From the NCBI GenBank assembly GCA_965226155.1, contig OZ245331.1:620001-684000 (forward strand): a stretch of DNA of 64,000 bases, in the 5' to 3' direction. Source of the DNA: G965226155 sp965226155 (GTDB lineage: Bacteria; Pseudomonadota; Gammaproteobacteria; Eutrophobiales; Eutrophobiaceae). A program made the position numbers and the translations under genes. Position 1 is the first letter of the stretch; each line of letters starts with the position of its first letter. Positions 55,288 to 64,000 of the stretch are shown here, in pieces. The notes under the pieces are model-generated. The model saw only the letters and a list, made by a program, of their open reading frames with translations, made no database searches and was not told the origin of the DNA.

Positions 55288-56355
55288 CGCGGATTCAACT
55301 TTGAAGTGCAACGTTGATGTTAAAAAAGACTTCATGTGGTGTTTTTGAATTAAGTGTTTTTCTGGGACGGTGATTGAGTTTTTTCATGACCAAGTTTAAC
55401 TGCTTTTGTGTAATCGTGCTGGAGTCCATTTTCTTTGGGAAGTACTGTCGAATGAGACCATTGATATTTTCATTTAAACCCCGTTCCCAGGAGGCATAAG
55501 GATGTGCAAAATAGAACCCCGCGTTCAATTGTTGAGCAATAACCTCATGCTCAGCAAATTCTTTCCCATTATCCGAGGTGATCGTGTGAACCGACGCCTT
55601 CATATTAGACAACAATCGCACGATAGCTTGCCTGACGGCAGAGGCAGTTCGTCGTTTCACCTGTGCAATCAAGGTGTACATCGACTTGCGCTCGCTCAAG
55701 GTGACCAGCGCCTGTCGATGGCCTTTGCCGATGACGGTGTCCACTTCCCAGTCACCGATGCGTGTCTTCCTGTTCACAATGGCTGGACGCTTATCAATGC
55801 TGATCTGATTCACCAGAACCCCACGACGTTGATAACTACCATAACGCTTCTTTCGTTTCTTCTGGCAACGCAAGTACCGGTACAGCTCACCGCCGTCTGC
55901 CTTGTCCTGGTATATGTAGTGATATATCCATTCATGACTCAGAGCGATACCTTCTAGTTTATGCAACCAGTCGCTGATTTGCTCAGGACTCCATTCGTCC
56001 GGCAGCCAGACCTCTACTCGCTCCCACAAGGCCGTGGGGAGTCGCTGTTGTTGGCTGGCTTCTCGACGCGCTTGCCGGAGCAACTGAGCTTGGCGGGGTC
56101 GATAGCCTCTCAAGCCACGGTTGCGTCTGAGTTCACGGCTAATAGTAGATTTATGCACGCCTATCAAGGCGGCTATCTCCGTTTGTGTATGTCCTGCTTT
56201 CATCAGGGCGTAAATCTGGTAACGTTGATGCTCGGTAAGCTGTGTGTAGTGTCTCATCTGTGCCTCTCTTTCTTGCTGGAACGAAAGGTAAGGATGCTAC
56301 CGCAGCTTGCCGTTCGTGCCACCTAATTGAGTTGCACTTACAAATTGAATTCACG
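55288..56355 (-). mobile_element. IS30-family insertion sequence, copy 4 (intact transposase)
   Basis: This 1068-base element has the same terminal inverted repeats as the other copies and a 3-base target duplication, TAT, at 55285-55287 and 56356-56358. It separates the MlaC-like gene from mlaA and runs opposite to both. Its right end is 41 bases from the mlaA start. Confidence 0.95.
55295..56257 (-). CDS. IS30-family transposase
   Basis: This intact 320-residue transposase differs from copy 3 at a few residues, for example LPDEW for LRDEW and KKMDSST for KKMDFST. It keeps the helix-turn-helix, the Asp-Asp-Glu catalytic set (GDWEVDTV, TSDNGKEF, WERGLNENINGL) and the AA run in place of the AAA that breaks copies 1 and 2. 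It is one base shorter overall than copies 1 and 2, as expected from that difference. Confidence 0.95.
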   Translation of the reverse strand: MRHYTQLTEHQRYQIYALMKAGHTQTEIAALIGVHKSTISRELRRNRGLRGYRPRQAQLLRQARREASQQQRLPTALWERVEVWLPDEWSPEQISDWLHKLEGIALSHEWIYHYIYQDKADGGELYRYLRCQKKRKKRYGSYQRRGVLVNQISIDKRPAIVNRKTRIGDWEVDTVIGKGHRQALVTLSERKSMYTLIAQVKRRTASAVRQAIVRLLSNMKASVHTITSDNGKEFAEHEVIAQQLNAGFYFAHPYASWERGLNENINGLIRQYFPKKMDSSTITQKQLNLVMKKLNHRPRKTLNSKTPHEVFFNINVALQS

Positions 56356-56395
56356 TATTGATATTACAATGCTGATGATTTAAAGGGGACTAATA

Positions 56396-57175
56396 GTGAA
56401 TTTAATTAATAAGAAACAGGTTTCGTTATTGGCGTTTTTACTTTTAAATTTCGTATTTCTGCTTTCAGGATGTGCAACAAGCCAAGTAAACGAAAACAAT
56501 ACAGTCAACAATGATCCTATAGAACCAGTTAATCGTAAATTCGATGCCTTCAATGAGACTCTCGATAAGTATCTGATGAAGCCTATTGCCGAAAACTATG
56601 TAAATTTTACACCACGTCCTTTAAGAACAGGCGTTACTGATTTCTTTGATAACGTATCATATCTTAATGTCATTTTGAATTCTCTGTTGCAGGGTAAGCT
56701 TGACCAGGGTCTATCTGACGTCTTCAGGTTCGTGTTTAACTCAACCATTGGCATTGGCGGATTGTTCGATGTCGCCACTGGGATGGGACTTGAAAAACAT
56801 AATGAAGATCTCGGGCAAACTTTTGCCGTTTGGGGTAGCGATCAGGGTGCTTATCTAAATCTGCCAGTGTTCGGCCCTAATACTGTTCGTGATGCCCCCA
56901 ACCTGTTAACTAGCGCATTACTCAATCCGATTACCTATATATCAAGTGCAGTATTGTGGCCTGTATCAGCATTAAACTTAATCAATAAACGCGCTAACCT
57001 TCTTGAAGCGACTAACATCAGGGATGAAGCTGCTATTGATCCCTATTCATTCACCCGAGAAGCTTACCTACAGCAACGTGAATACTTGATCCACGACGGT
57101 TCACCTCCAGCAGAAGGCTATAATGCAATTTTTGGCGAACAACCCGAAGATGAGCCGATCCTAATTATTGAGTAA
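56396..57175 (+). CDS. mlaA: Phospholipid transport lipoprotein MlaA (VacJ)
   Basis: MlaA is the outer-membrane ring that takes misplaced phospholipids out of the outer leaflet and hands them to MlaC. The 259-residue lipoprotein has a lipobox LLSGC (Cys near 26), then the family opening DPIEPVNRKFDAFNETLDKY and conserved GIGGLFDVATGMGL, GQTFAVWG and LPVFGPNTVRDA. The start is GTG 56396 with an AAAGGGG ribosome site. IS30 copy 4 now occupies the space between it and the MlaC-like gene. The other Mla parts (mlaFEDB) are not in the window. Confidence 0.94.
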   Translation: MNLINKKQVSLLAFLLLNFVFLLSGCATSQVNENNTVNNDPIEPVNRKFDAFNETLDKYLMKPIAENYVNFTPRPLRTGVTDFFDNVSYLNVILNSLLQGKLDQGLSDVFRFVFNSTIGIGGLFDVATGMGLEKHNEDLGQTFAVWGSDQGAYLNLPVFGPNTVRDAPNLLTSALLNPITYISSAVLWPVSALNLINKRANLLEATNIRDEAAIDPYSFTREAYLQQREYLIHDGSPPAEGYNAIFGEQPEDEPILIIE

Positions 57176-57488
57176 TACTTACTAGAGTTCTGCCTTTACC
57201 CGATAGGTCAATACCTGTCTGCTACCGAAGGTTTTAGCAACATTGGCTAGCGTAGTAATCCGGTAACGCTAGAAGTTATCTGCCACTCAGTTATCTGTGT
57301 AAACCTTGCCGTTAATATAGCAGTCTATAAGCACCATAAACCAAGCGAATCTTTGCAATTTAGAGACTGCTAAAATATGCATAAACGAGGAAATTTAAAG
57401 CTATATTCCCTGACTTTATAAAATATTTCTCCTATACCTATGTTATAGTTATAGGAGTTTTCTCGCCTGATGTATAAAGAGTACTGAG
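57176..57488. promoter_or_regulatory. mlaA-rng spacer with an inverted repeat at 57429-57457
   Basis: No gene is seen in this 313-base gap. An inverted repeat with 8-base arms CTCCTATA (57429-57436) and TATAGGAG (57450-57457) lies 32 bases ahead of the rng start. The right arm overlaps a GGAG that could be read by ribosomes, so it could be a 5' leader hairpin or part of a promoter. RNase E leaders are known to be autoregulatory; a like role here is speculation. Confidence 0.35.
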
Positions 57489-59036
57489 ATGAATGAAGAA
57501 ATACTGATTAACATATCACCTCATGAAACGCGTGTAGCAGTAGTTGATAGTGGGGTTTTACAAGAATTTTATGTAGAACGTACTAGCAAACGCGGTTTGG
57601 TCGGAAATATTTTCATCGGCCAGGTATCAAGGGTACTACCTGGCATGCAATCGGCCTTCATAGAGATAGGACTTGAAAGAACAGGGTTTCTTCATGTCTC
57701 AGATATTGTCGAAAACTTCGAAGACATGGAGGATGAAGTGGTAGCCAGAACGTCTAAAGAGATAAATATCGATACGATTCTGGAAAACGGTCAGGATATC
57801 CTGGTACAAGTTGTAAAGGATCCATTAGGTTCCAAGGGAGCGAGACTAACAACTCGAATTTCTGTCCCTTCACGCTATCTCGTATTTATACCAAATCAAT
57901 CCGTGCTTGGTATTTCACAAAGAATTGAAGACGAAGGGGAACGTGACAGGCTACGGCAATTAATTCTAGGATACTACGGTAGTGAATTGAAGATTGTGGC
58001 AAATGACAACAGTAATGTTGTCTTGCAATCAGATATTCAGCAGGCTGATGTATTTAAACATGGCGGGTTTATCGTACGAACAGTTGCGGAAGGTCTTACT
58101 GAATCTGAAATTTACAAAGATATTGATTACCTGCATAAATTATGGGATTCAATTCAATCAAGAACACGAATCGGTCAAGCCCCGAGTAAAGTATATGAAG
58201 ATCTCCCCCTTGAAATACGTGCTATACGAGATCTCGTTCACATCGATGTAAACAAAGTACTAATTGATTCTAAGAAAACATTTGATGGCGTAATAAAGTT
58301 TACTGAAGAATTTCTACCTGAGTTTCGTAGTCGGATTGAATATTTTGAAGATGATCGGCCTATTATGGATCTGTATTCAATTGAAGATGAAATTCAAAAG
58401 TCTCTTAACAGAAAAGTCCAATTAAAATCTGGTGGTCATTTGATAATCGATCAGACCGAAGCGATGACTACGATAGACGTGAATACGGGTGCTTTTGTCG
58501 GTAATCGCAACTATGAAGAAACCATATACAAAACCAACCTAGAAGCATCACAGACAATTGCCAGACAACTAAGACTTAGAAACCTTGGCGGAATTATCAT
58601 AATTGACTACATTGATATGAAAGAACCAGAGCACCAGAGACAAGTCCTCCGCGCTCTGCAGAAACATCTCGAGCATGATCATTCAAAATATACATTCAGC
58701 GGACTGACATCGCTTGGACTCGTTCAATTAACCCGGAAGCGAATTAGAGAAAGCCTAGAACATGTACTTTGTGATACCTGCCAGACTTGTTCTGGAAGGG
58801 GAACAATCAAAACAGCAGAAACGGTCTGCTACGAGATTTTTCGTGAAATACTGCGAGAAGTACGCCAATTTGAATCAAAAAAGCTATCAGTTGTCGCATC
58901 ACAAACGGTCATCGATATGTTAATAGCTGATCTTTCCTCAGATATCGCCGAAACCGAATTGCTTATTGGAGGGCCTATATCGCTGCAAGTTGAAGCTATG
59001 TATTCACAGGAACAATACGACATCGTCCTTCTATAA
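57489..59036 (+). CDS. rng: Ribonuclease G
   Basis: RNase G is an endoribonuclease that trims the 16S rRNA 5' end and degrades mRNA. The 515-residue protein has an N-terminal S1 domain (about residues 35-125), an RNase H-like region, and the catalytic DNase I-like domain. The two metal-binding Asp residues are in TTIDVNTGAF and IIIIDYIDM, about 40 residues apart. The zinc link CDTCQTCSGRG follows. It lacks the long C-terminal scaffold of RNase E, so RNase G fits. It is followed by yhdP, as in many gammaproteobacteria. Confidence 0.95.
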   Translation: MNEEILINISPHETRVAVVDSGVLQEFYVERTSKRGLVGNIFIGQVSRVLPGMQSAFIEIGLERTGFLHVSDIVENFEDMEDEVVARTSKEINIDTILENGQDILVQVVKDPLGSKGARLTTRISVPSRYLVFIPNQSVLGISQRIEDEGERDRLRQLILGYYGSELKIVANDNSNVVLQSDIQQADVFKHGGFIVRTVAEGLTESEIYKDIDYLHKLWDSIQSRTRIGQAPSKVYEDLPLEIRAIRDLVHIDVNKVLIDSKKTFDGVIKFTEEFLPEFRSRIEYFEDDRPIMDLYSIEDEIQKSLNRKVQLKSGGHLIIDQTEAMTTIDVNTGAFVGNRNYEETIYKTNLEASQTIARQLRLRNLGGIIIIDYIDMKEPEHQRQVLRALQKHLEHDHSKYTFSGLTSLGLVQLTRKRIRESLEHVLCDTCQTCSGRGTIKTAETVCYEIFREILREVRQFESKKLSVVASQTVIDMLIADLSSDIAETELLIGGPISLQVEAMYSQEQYDIVLL

Positions 59037-59049
59037 CTGGCATATAATT

Positions 59050-62000
59050 TTGGCATCCCCTATTTTAAAAAATATATACAACTTCACCATCTACACACTA
59101 GGTGTCCTAGTTTTACTGGCGGCCATCTCAGTCACTCTAATCCGGCTTGCACTGCCTGATATTGGAATGTACAGAAATGAAATCGAAGGATGGGTTAGCA
59201 ACTATATGGATTTCCCGATTGTAATCTATTCGATACGGGCAGATTGGCAAGGATGGATACCCTATTTGTACTTACAAAACATCGACCTGATGAATAAGGC
59301 GGGTACTACACCTATCACACACTTTGATAATGCTGAAATTAGCATTGATCTTATTTCATCATTACTCAATCGCAAAATTATTCCTAAAAGATTGATGATT
59401 TCTGGTTTTAAAATATCTGTGTCTAGACTGGAGAATGGCTCAATATCTATCGAGGGTATCAATATGGAAAACAGCCTCGATAATTCGTATAACGATAGCG
59501 AGTTGACTGAATGGTTTATCAATCAAAACGTGATTGAGTTCAGAAATGCGCTAGTAGAATGGCAAGATGTTAAACTTAAACAAGACACGTTGCATTTAGA
59601 ATATGTCAGTCTGGTACTACAGTCAGACGATGATCGATTACAGATTGAAGGATCAACTAACTTACCTCCATTGTACGGCCATAATGTGGATTTTGCACTT
59701 GATGTAACTGGCGATCTTCTTACATCCTCATGGTCAGCTGAACTTTATCTACACGGTGATAATATTAATCCTGACAATTGGTACAGTAACTACAGACCAA
59801 TTGGTTTAAATATTGCTGGTGGTAGAGCGAACATCTCTGTGTGGAGTACCTGGAAAAATTCACAACTGACGGATTTGGAAGGTCTACTGGATTATTCAGA
59901 CTTTACAATCTTATTCCGTGACACTAAAACAAATATTGAAAATTTAGTGTATCAATTTTCAGGTTCCCTAAATAGCGATGAAGATTGGTTATTCAATGTC
60001 AACCTTAAAAGCTTAGTTACACAAAACGGAGCCTGGCCAAAGACAGACTTGGCATTTAAGTTCAAACCAGGCCTGAAAAATGGTGGAGATCTTCGTTTCC
60101 TAGCAAATTTCAGCTACCTGAAATTTGACGATCTGGCACCGATATTAACAGCATTGTCTGACCTGCCTGACAGTACACGAGAAATAATAAAGAAGTATTC
60201 ACTAGGAGGTAATCTCTATGATGGGGTTATCGACTTCGACCCAGGCCGTGGATTTGATAATAAGCTACTATACGATCTTGAATTTGAACATCTAAATGCC
60301 AATAACAGTGTTGATCAGCTAAAACTAACAGACTTGTCCGGACATGCTTACGGATCAATCTCAGAAGGCATCATCAACTTCGACAATGATAATATTGAAT
60401 TAAATTTTCCTCACATAGAGAATAATTTTCGATGGTCGTTTGGATTGAATGGTAGGGTCAATTGGTCAAATAAGGACAATACATTAGAACTTAGTAGCAA
60501 CCTCGTTCATTTTAAAAATAGCGACATGGGAATGAAAATAGCTGGAATGATTGATATTGCTAAATCAGGCCCTAGTTTTATTGACACGATTATTGAAATC
60601 GAGTCTGGAGATCTAGAAAGAATCATTTCATACATCCCGCTCCGTTCAGACGACAGAATGAAAAATTGGATGCAGCGCTCGATACTCGGAGGGAAATTAA
60701 ATTCTGCTAGTGCTGTATATAGGGGGAATCCTACTGACTTCCCTTTCGATTACGATTCAGGCAGATTCAAGTCTGTAATTTATGCATCTGACGTCAACCT
60801 AGAATATTCTCGAAGGTGGCCTATGATTGATGATATTGATGCTGAGGTAGTTATTGATGGAAGAAAGCTAGCTGCTAATATTTTTAAAGGTAGAATATTT
60901 GGTTCTGAAGTTGTATCAGGCACGACTGAAGTATCCGACCTGTTACAAAGAAAAAAAACTGTCTTAGTAAATGGCCTATTAAATGGTCAGACCAGTGATT
61001 TACGTAATTTTATTACGAAAAGCCCACTAGTGAACGATGTCCTGCTGTCAAAAGTCGCCGATTCAATAGAAAGTGGCCAAATTGAACTCGATCTGGATTT
61101 ATCGATTCCGCTAAATACACCGGAAAAAAAGATTTCAGTAAAAGGCGATTTAAACATGACAGATTCGGTATTGAAGTCCGATTTACCACATGTAAACTTT
61201 ACAGACGTCTCCGGGACAGTCTCATTCACTAATGATTCATTAACTGCCAGAGGTTTAGATGCAAAATTGAATGACTACAATGTATATATGGATATTGTAG
61301 CGAACAAATCTAACAGCGAGATCCCTGCAACCATATCAATTTATGGAGAATCCGATAACAAATTCATCGTTGACCAGATTGCAGTATATTTTCCAGGCAC
61401 AGGAATTTTTACAGACTCAATAATGGAAATGATTTCAGGAAAGACAAATTGGAAAGCATCTATCACTTACAAAAATGACAATGAAAAACAAATCTTGAGC
61501 CGGTCTCTGAATATTAATTCTGACCTACGCGGTCTTGACATAAATCTACCCGCCCCTCCAGGTAAAAACAATTATGAGCTAGTAAATTTCAATATTGATA
61601 AGGAACTTGATTCCAAAACGAACCAGGAAATCAAATTTAAATATGAGTCAATGATGTCGACTGATTTAGAACTCCAGCTACAGGAAAATAACAAGAACGA
61701 CGGAATTTTTCTGTCTGGAACGATTGATGCCTTATCAATTGATGACTGGCTTGAATTTATCAACGAAAAAAAAATTAGCATAAAAAATTCTACTGATTCA
61801 GCTGATTTCAATGCGGACATTTTCATTAAGAATTTAATTTATATCGGTAGGCCATTTCATAACACTTCTCTAAAATTAACTAAAAATGAATTTAGCTGGG
61901 ATTTGACTATAGAAGGCGATTCAGTAGCAGGTACAGTTACCGTTCCTAGTGTTGACAATAATCTAGACTCAGTAATTGCAGATCTAAATTATCTCTATTT

Positions 62001-62886
62001 AGAAAAGAATGAAAGTATAGCTGTCAAAACGTTGAACCCTGAAGATATCCCATCAATTAATGCCACTATAAGCTCCTTCAAATATGGTGATTACAATCTA
62101 GGGGAAATGAAACTCTTGGCAATTTCGACCGATAATAGTCTTGTACTAGACAAAATAAATTTTGACAAACCGGGTTTAAATATAAACGCTACTGGCAAAT
62201 GGGTCGGGAATCCGTCCAGAACAGATACATCGGATTTTAACATCAATTTACGTGCCAATGAATTTAACAACATGTTAGAAACTTTTGGATATGACGTGGA
62301 TGTAATAAAAAACGGTGAAACAAATATTGTAATCGACGCAGACTGGAATGGTTCTCCTATGGAATTTTCACTAGACAAACTTAACGGCAATCTGAATATG
62401 CAAATTTCAAAAGGACAACTTCTCGATGTCAACTCGTCTGCAAGCAGACTGTTTGGCCTGCTCAGCATACAAACTCTGCCTCGAAGGCTCTCGCTCGACT
62501 TTACAGACCTATTCGGCAAGGGCCTTGCCTTTGATGTTATCGAAGGAAATTTCGAAATTGAAAACGGAAATGCCTATACCAATGACTTATCATTGAAAGG
62601 CCCAACCGCTGACGTGAGTATAACAGGGCGAACTGGTCTCTCAGAGCAAGATTATGATCAAAGAGCAAAAGTAACACCTAAAATTGCCGACAGTTTACCA
62701 GTGGCAAGTGCTCTATTCGGGCCGGTAGGGATTGGGCTGGGTGCAGTCCTGTATTTAGCAGGCTCCATGTTTGATACGCTACATGACAATATCAGCAGTA
62801 TATTGATGTATCAATATACAATAACAGGCAGCTGGAACGAGCCAGTAATAGAAAAATTCAAACAAAGCGAAGAAAATAGTGGCTGA
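59050..62886 (+). CDS. yhdP: YhdP-family AsmA-like lipid-transport protein
   Basis: This very long protein (about 1278 residues from TTG 59050) has one N-terminal transmembrane helix and a repeating beta-rich periplasmic body with a C-terminal DUF3971/AsmA-like domain. YhdP forms a bridge that moves phospholipids to the outer membrane. The frame is open upstream to 58966, but that part overlaps rng. TTG 59050 gives a short basic start before the helix (about residues 10-31). The opening LALPDIGMYRNEIEGWVSNY matches family style. Length (E. coli 1266) and position after rng support the name. Confidence 0.88.
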   Translation: MASPILKNIYNFTIYTLGVLVLLAAISVTLIRLALPDIGMYRNEIEGWVSNYMDFPIVIYSIRADWQGWIPYLYLQNIDLMNKAGTTPITHFDNAEISIDLISSLLNRKIIPKRLMISGFKISVSRLENGSISIEGINMENSLDNSYNDSELTEWFINQNVIEFRNALVEWQDVKLKQDTLHLEYVSLVLQSDDDRLQIEGSTNLPPLYGHNVDFALDVTGDLLTSSWSAELYLHGDNINPDNWYSNYRPIGLNIAGGRANISVWSTWKNSQLTDLEGLLDYSDFTILFRDTKTNIENLVYQFSGSLNSDEDWLFNVNLKSLVTQNGAWPKTDLAFKFKPGLKNGGDLRFLANFSYLKFDDLAPILTALSDLPDSTREIIKKYSLGGNLYDGVIDFDPGRGFDNKLLYDLEFEHLNANNSVDQLKLTDLSGHAYGSISEGIINFDNDNIELNFPHIENNFRWSFGLNGRVNWSNKDNTLELSSNLVHFKNSDMGMKIAGMIDIAKSGPSFIDTIIEIESGDLERIISYIPLRSDDRMKNWMQRSILGGKLNSASAVYRGNPTDFPFDYDSGRFKSVIYASDVNLEYSRRWPMIDDIDAEVVIDGRKLAANIFKGRIFGSEVVSGTTEVSDLLQRKKTVLVNGLLNGQTSDLRNFITKSPLVNDVLLSKVADSIESGQIELDLDLSIPLNTPEKKISVKGDLNMTDSVLKSDLPHVNFTDVSGTVSFTNDSLTARGLDAKLNDYNVYMDIVANKSNSEIPATISIYGESDNKFIVDQIAVYFPGTGIFTDSIMEMISGKTNWKASITYKNDNEKQILSRSLNINSDLRGLDINLPAPPGKNNYELVNFNIDKELDSKTNQEIKFKYESMMSTDLELQLQENNKNDGIFLSGTIDALSIDDWLEFINEKKISIKNSTDSADFNADIFIKNLIYIGRPFHNTSLKLTKNEFSWDLTIEGDSVAGTVTVPSVDNNLDSVIADLNYLYLEKNESIAVKTLNPEDIPSINATISSFKYGDYNLGEMKLLAISTDNSLVLDKINFDKPGLNINATGKWVGNPSRTDTSDFNINLRANEFNNMLETFGYDVDVIKNGETNIVIDADWNGSPMEFSLDKLNGNLNMQISKGQLLDVNSSASRLFGLLSIQTLPRRLSLDFTDLFGKGLAFDVIEGNFEIENGNAYTNDLSLKGPTADVSITGRTGLSEQDYDQRAKVTPKIADSLPVASALFGPVGIGLGAVLYLAGSMFDTLHDNISSILMYQYTITGSWNEPVIEKFKQSEENSG

Positions 62887-62930
62887 TCAAGAAAGATGAA
62901 ATTATTTATCTCCATACCTGAATAAAAATA

Positions 62931-63362
62931 ATGCAGTGGAAACCAAACGTAACTGTCGCTGCAATAGCCGAACAAGATGGTCGTTACTTGCTAGTAGAAG
63001 AAAATGCTGATGGTCATACAGTGTTCAACCAACCAGCTGGTCATTTGGAAGAAAATGAAACCCTTTTAGATGCTGTAAAACGAGAAGTATTGGAAGAAAC
63101 AGCATGGACATTTCATCCACAGTTCCTGATCGGGGTGTACCTGTATCCAAGTAAATTTACTGATATTACATACCTTAGGTTCTGTTTTTCTGGACATTGT
63201 AGCGAACAAGATACAAGCAGGAAGTTAGATATCGATATAATCAGGTCTGGCTGGCTGACAAAAGAAGAAATTGAAAATTATCAGGAAAAACTTCGTAGCC
63301 CTCTCGTACTGCGCTGTCTATATGATTATTTAACTGGGAAAAGCATCCTCTGGCTATCCTGA
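62931..63362 (+). CDS. nudJ: NUDIX hydrolase NudJ
   Basis: This 143-residue NUDIX enzyme has the box at GHLEENETLLDAVKREVLEE, in which the metal-binding REVLEE is complete. NudJ hydrolyses thiamine pyrophosphate precursors and nucleoside triphosphates in E. coli. The N-terminus WKPNVTVAAIAEQDGRYLLV and placement 46 bases ahead of mnmA match the conserved nudJ-mnmA pair. The ATG at 62931 follows yhdP after 44 bases. Confidence 0.9.
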   Translation: MQWKPNVTVAAIAEQDGRYLLVEENADGHTVFNQPAGHLEENETLLDAVKREVLEETAWTFHPQFLIGVYLYPSKFTDITYLRFCFSGHCSEQDTSRKLDIDIIRSGWLTKEEIENYQEKLRSPLVLRCLYDYLTGKSILWLS

Positions 63363-63408
63363 ATGACTGCCTGACTGTAGATCCCAAGTAACTCTTAAGT
63401 AGATACAA

Positions 63409-64000
63409 ATGAAAATAATCGTTGGCATATCTGGCGGTGTTGATTCTTCTGTTACAGCATTGATTCTCAAGCAACAAGGCCATGAGGTCGAAGCTTTGTT
63501 TATGAAAAATTGGCACGAGGAACACAAAGATGGCACCTGTACATGGGAAGCGGATATTGAAGATGCACTGAAAGTATGCGAAACACTAGATATACCTCTC
63601 AATACTATTGATCTATCTTCTGAATACTGGGAAAGCGTATTTAAATCTTTTCTACAAGATTACCAGCGAGGCGTTACTCCGAATCCCGACATACTTTGTA
63701 ACCAGGAAATAAAATTCAAGGCCTTTATGGATCATGCGCTAAACCTAGGTGCAGAAAAAATTGCTACCGGTCATTATGCAAGAACCCAACATAATAATCA
63801 GCAAGTTAACTTGCTAAAAGCGGTTGATCCCAACAAGGACCAATCATATTTCTTATGTCGCCTGACACAAATCCAACTGTCGAAATCATTGTTCCCGGTT
63901 GGAGAATTACATAAGAATGACGTACGAAAATTGGCAACTAATGCAAAACTAGTCACACATGACAAGAAAGACAGTACTGGCATTTGTTTTGTCGGCGAGC
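63409..64000 (+). CDS. mnmA: tRNA-specific 2-thiouridylase MnmA (3' end beyond window)
   Basis: MnmA puts sulfur on U34 of Lys, Glu and Gln tRNAs using ATP and a sulfur relay. Only the first 197 codons are inside the window; the frame is open at the right edge. The PP-loop is VGISGGVDSSV at residues 5-15. The first catalytic Cys is in TPNPDILCNQEIKF, and the second is in GICFVGE at the window edge. Family features MKNWHEE and ATGHYAR are present. Confidence 0.95.
   Translation, partial: MKIIVGISGGVDSSVTALILKQQGHEVEALFMKNWHEEHKDGTCTWEADIEDALKVCETLDIPLNTIDLSSEYWESVFKSFLQDYQRGVTPNPDILCNQEIKFKAFMDHALNLGAEKIATGHYARTQHNNQQVNLLKAVDPNKDQSYFLCRLTQIQLSKSLFPVGELHKNDVRKLATNAKLVTHDKKDSTGICFVGE

Overview
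The window is a chromosomal segment of a Gram-negative bacterium, most likely an uncultured gammaproteobacterium with an AT-leaning genome. The evidence is gene order and content: aroK-aroB beside pilMNOPQ with divergent mrcA; priA-argS-SPOR protein; thiS-thiG-trmB; rng-yhdP; nudJ-mnmA; and outer-membrane systems (MlaA, MlaC-like protein, TonB receptor). The sequence alone does not fix genus or order.

Layout. 0.3-3.1 kb: dgt, aroB, aroK. 3.2-8.1 kb: the type IV pilus assembly operon pilMNOPQ, with pilN, pilP and pilQ all broken. 8.3-16.8 kb: mrcA, priA, an IS30 copy, argS, an FtsN-like SPOR protein, tRNA-Gly. 17.2-24.6 kb: a receiver protein lacking its phospho-acceptor Asp, a second IS30 copy, an MBL-fold hydrolase, thiS-thiG-trmB, a HAD phosphatase, cysQ, a Tat-exported SOD-like protein and an NHL-repeat protein. 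24.7-33.8 kb: an accessory stretch with a broken Ser/Thr kinase-Cache sensor, small membrane proteins, an exported truncated globin, a TPR protein, four copies of an intergenic hairpin repeat, and a molybdenum hydroxylase pair. 34-39.7 kb: a complete selenocysteine locus (selA, selB, selC, selD) interrupted by a third IS30 copy. 40-45.2 kb: a TonB-dependent receptor and two tandem kinases carrying C-terminal cyclic-nucleotide-binding domains, one of them frameshifted. 45.4-50.1 kb: a 2-aminoethylphosphonate (AEP) pathway with two nucleotidyltransferase modules, one fused to PEP mutase. 50.1-57.2 kb: dxs, hopanoid genes hpnH and hpnB, an MlaC/HpnM-like protein, a fourth IS30 copy and mlaA. 57.5-64 kb: rng, yhdP, nudJ and the start of mnmA.

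Two themes stand out. First, damage is selective. Three pilus genes, two of three kinases and two of four transposases carry stop codons or frameshifts, while the roughly 45 remaining genes read through. That pattern suggests relaxed selection on pili and signalling together with IS30 activity, as in a lineage changing lifestyle. Second, an AEP biosynthesis and nucleotidyl-activation operon lies next to isoprenoid, hopanoid and lipid-transport genes. This suggests, without proving, a phosphonate-decorated envelope lipid or glycan.
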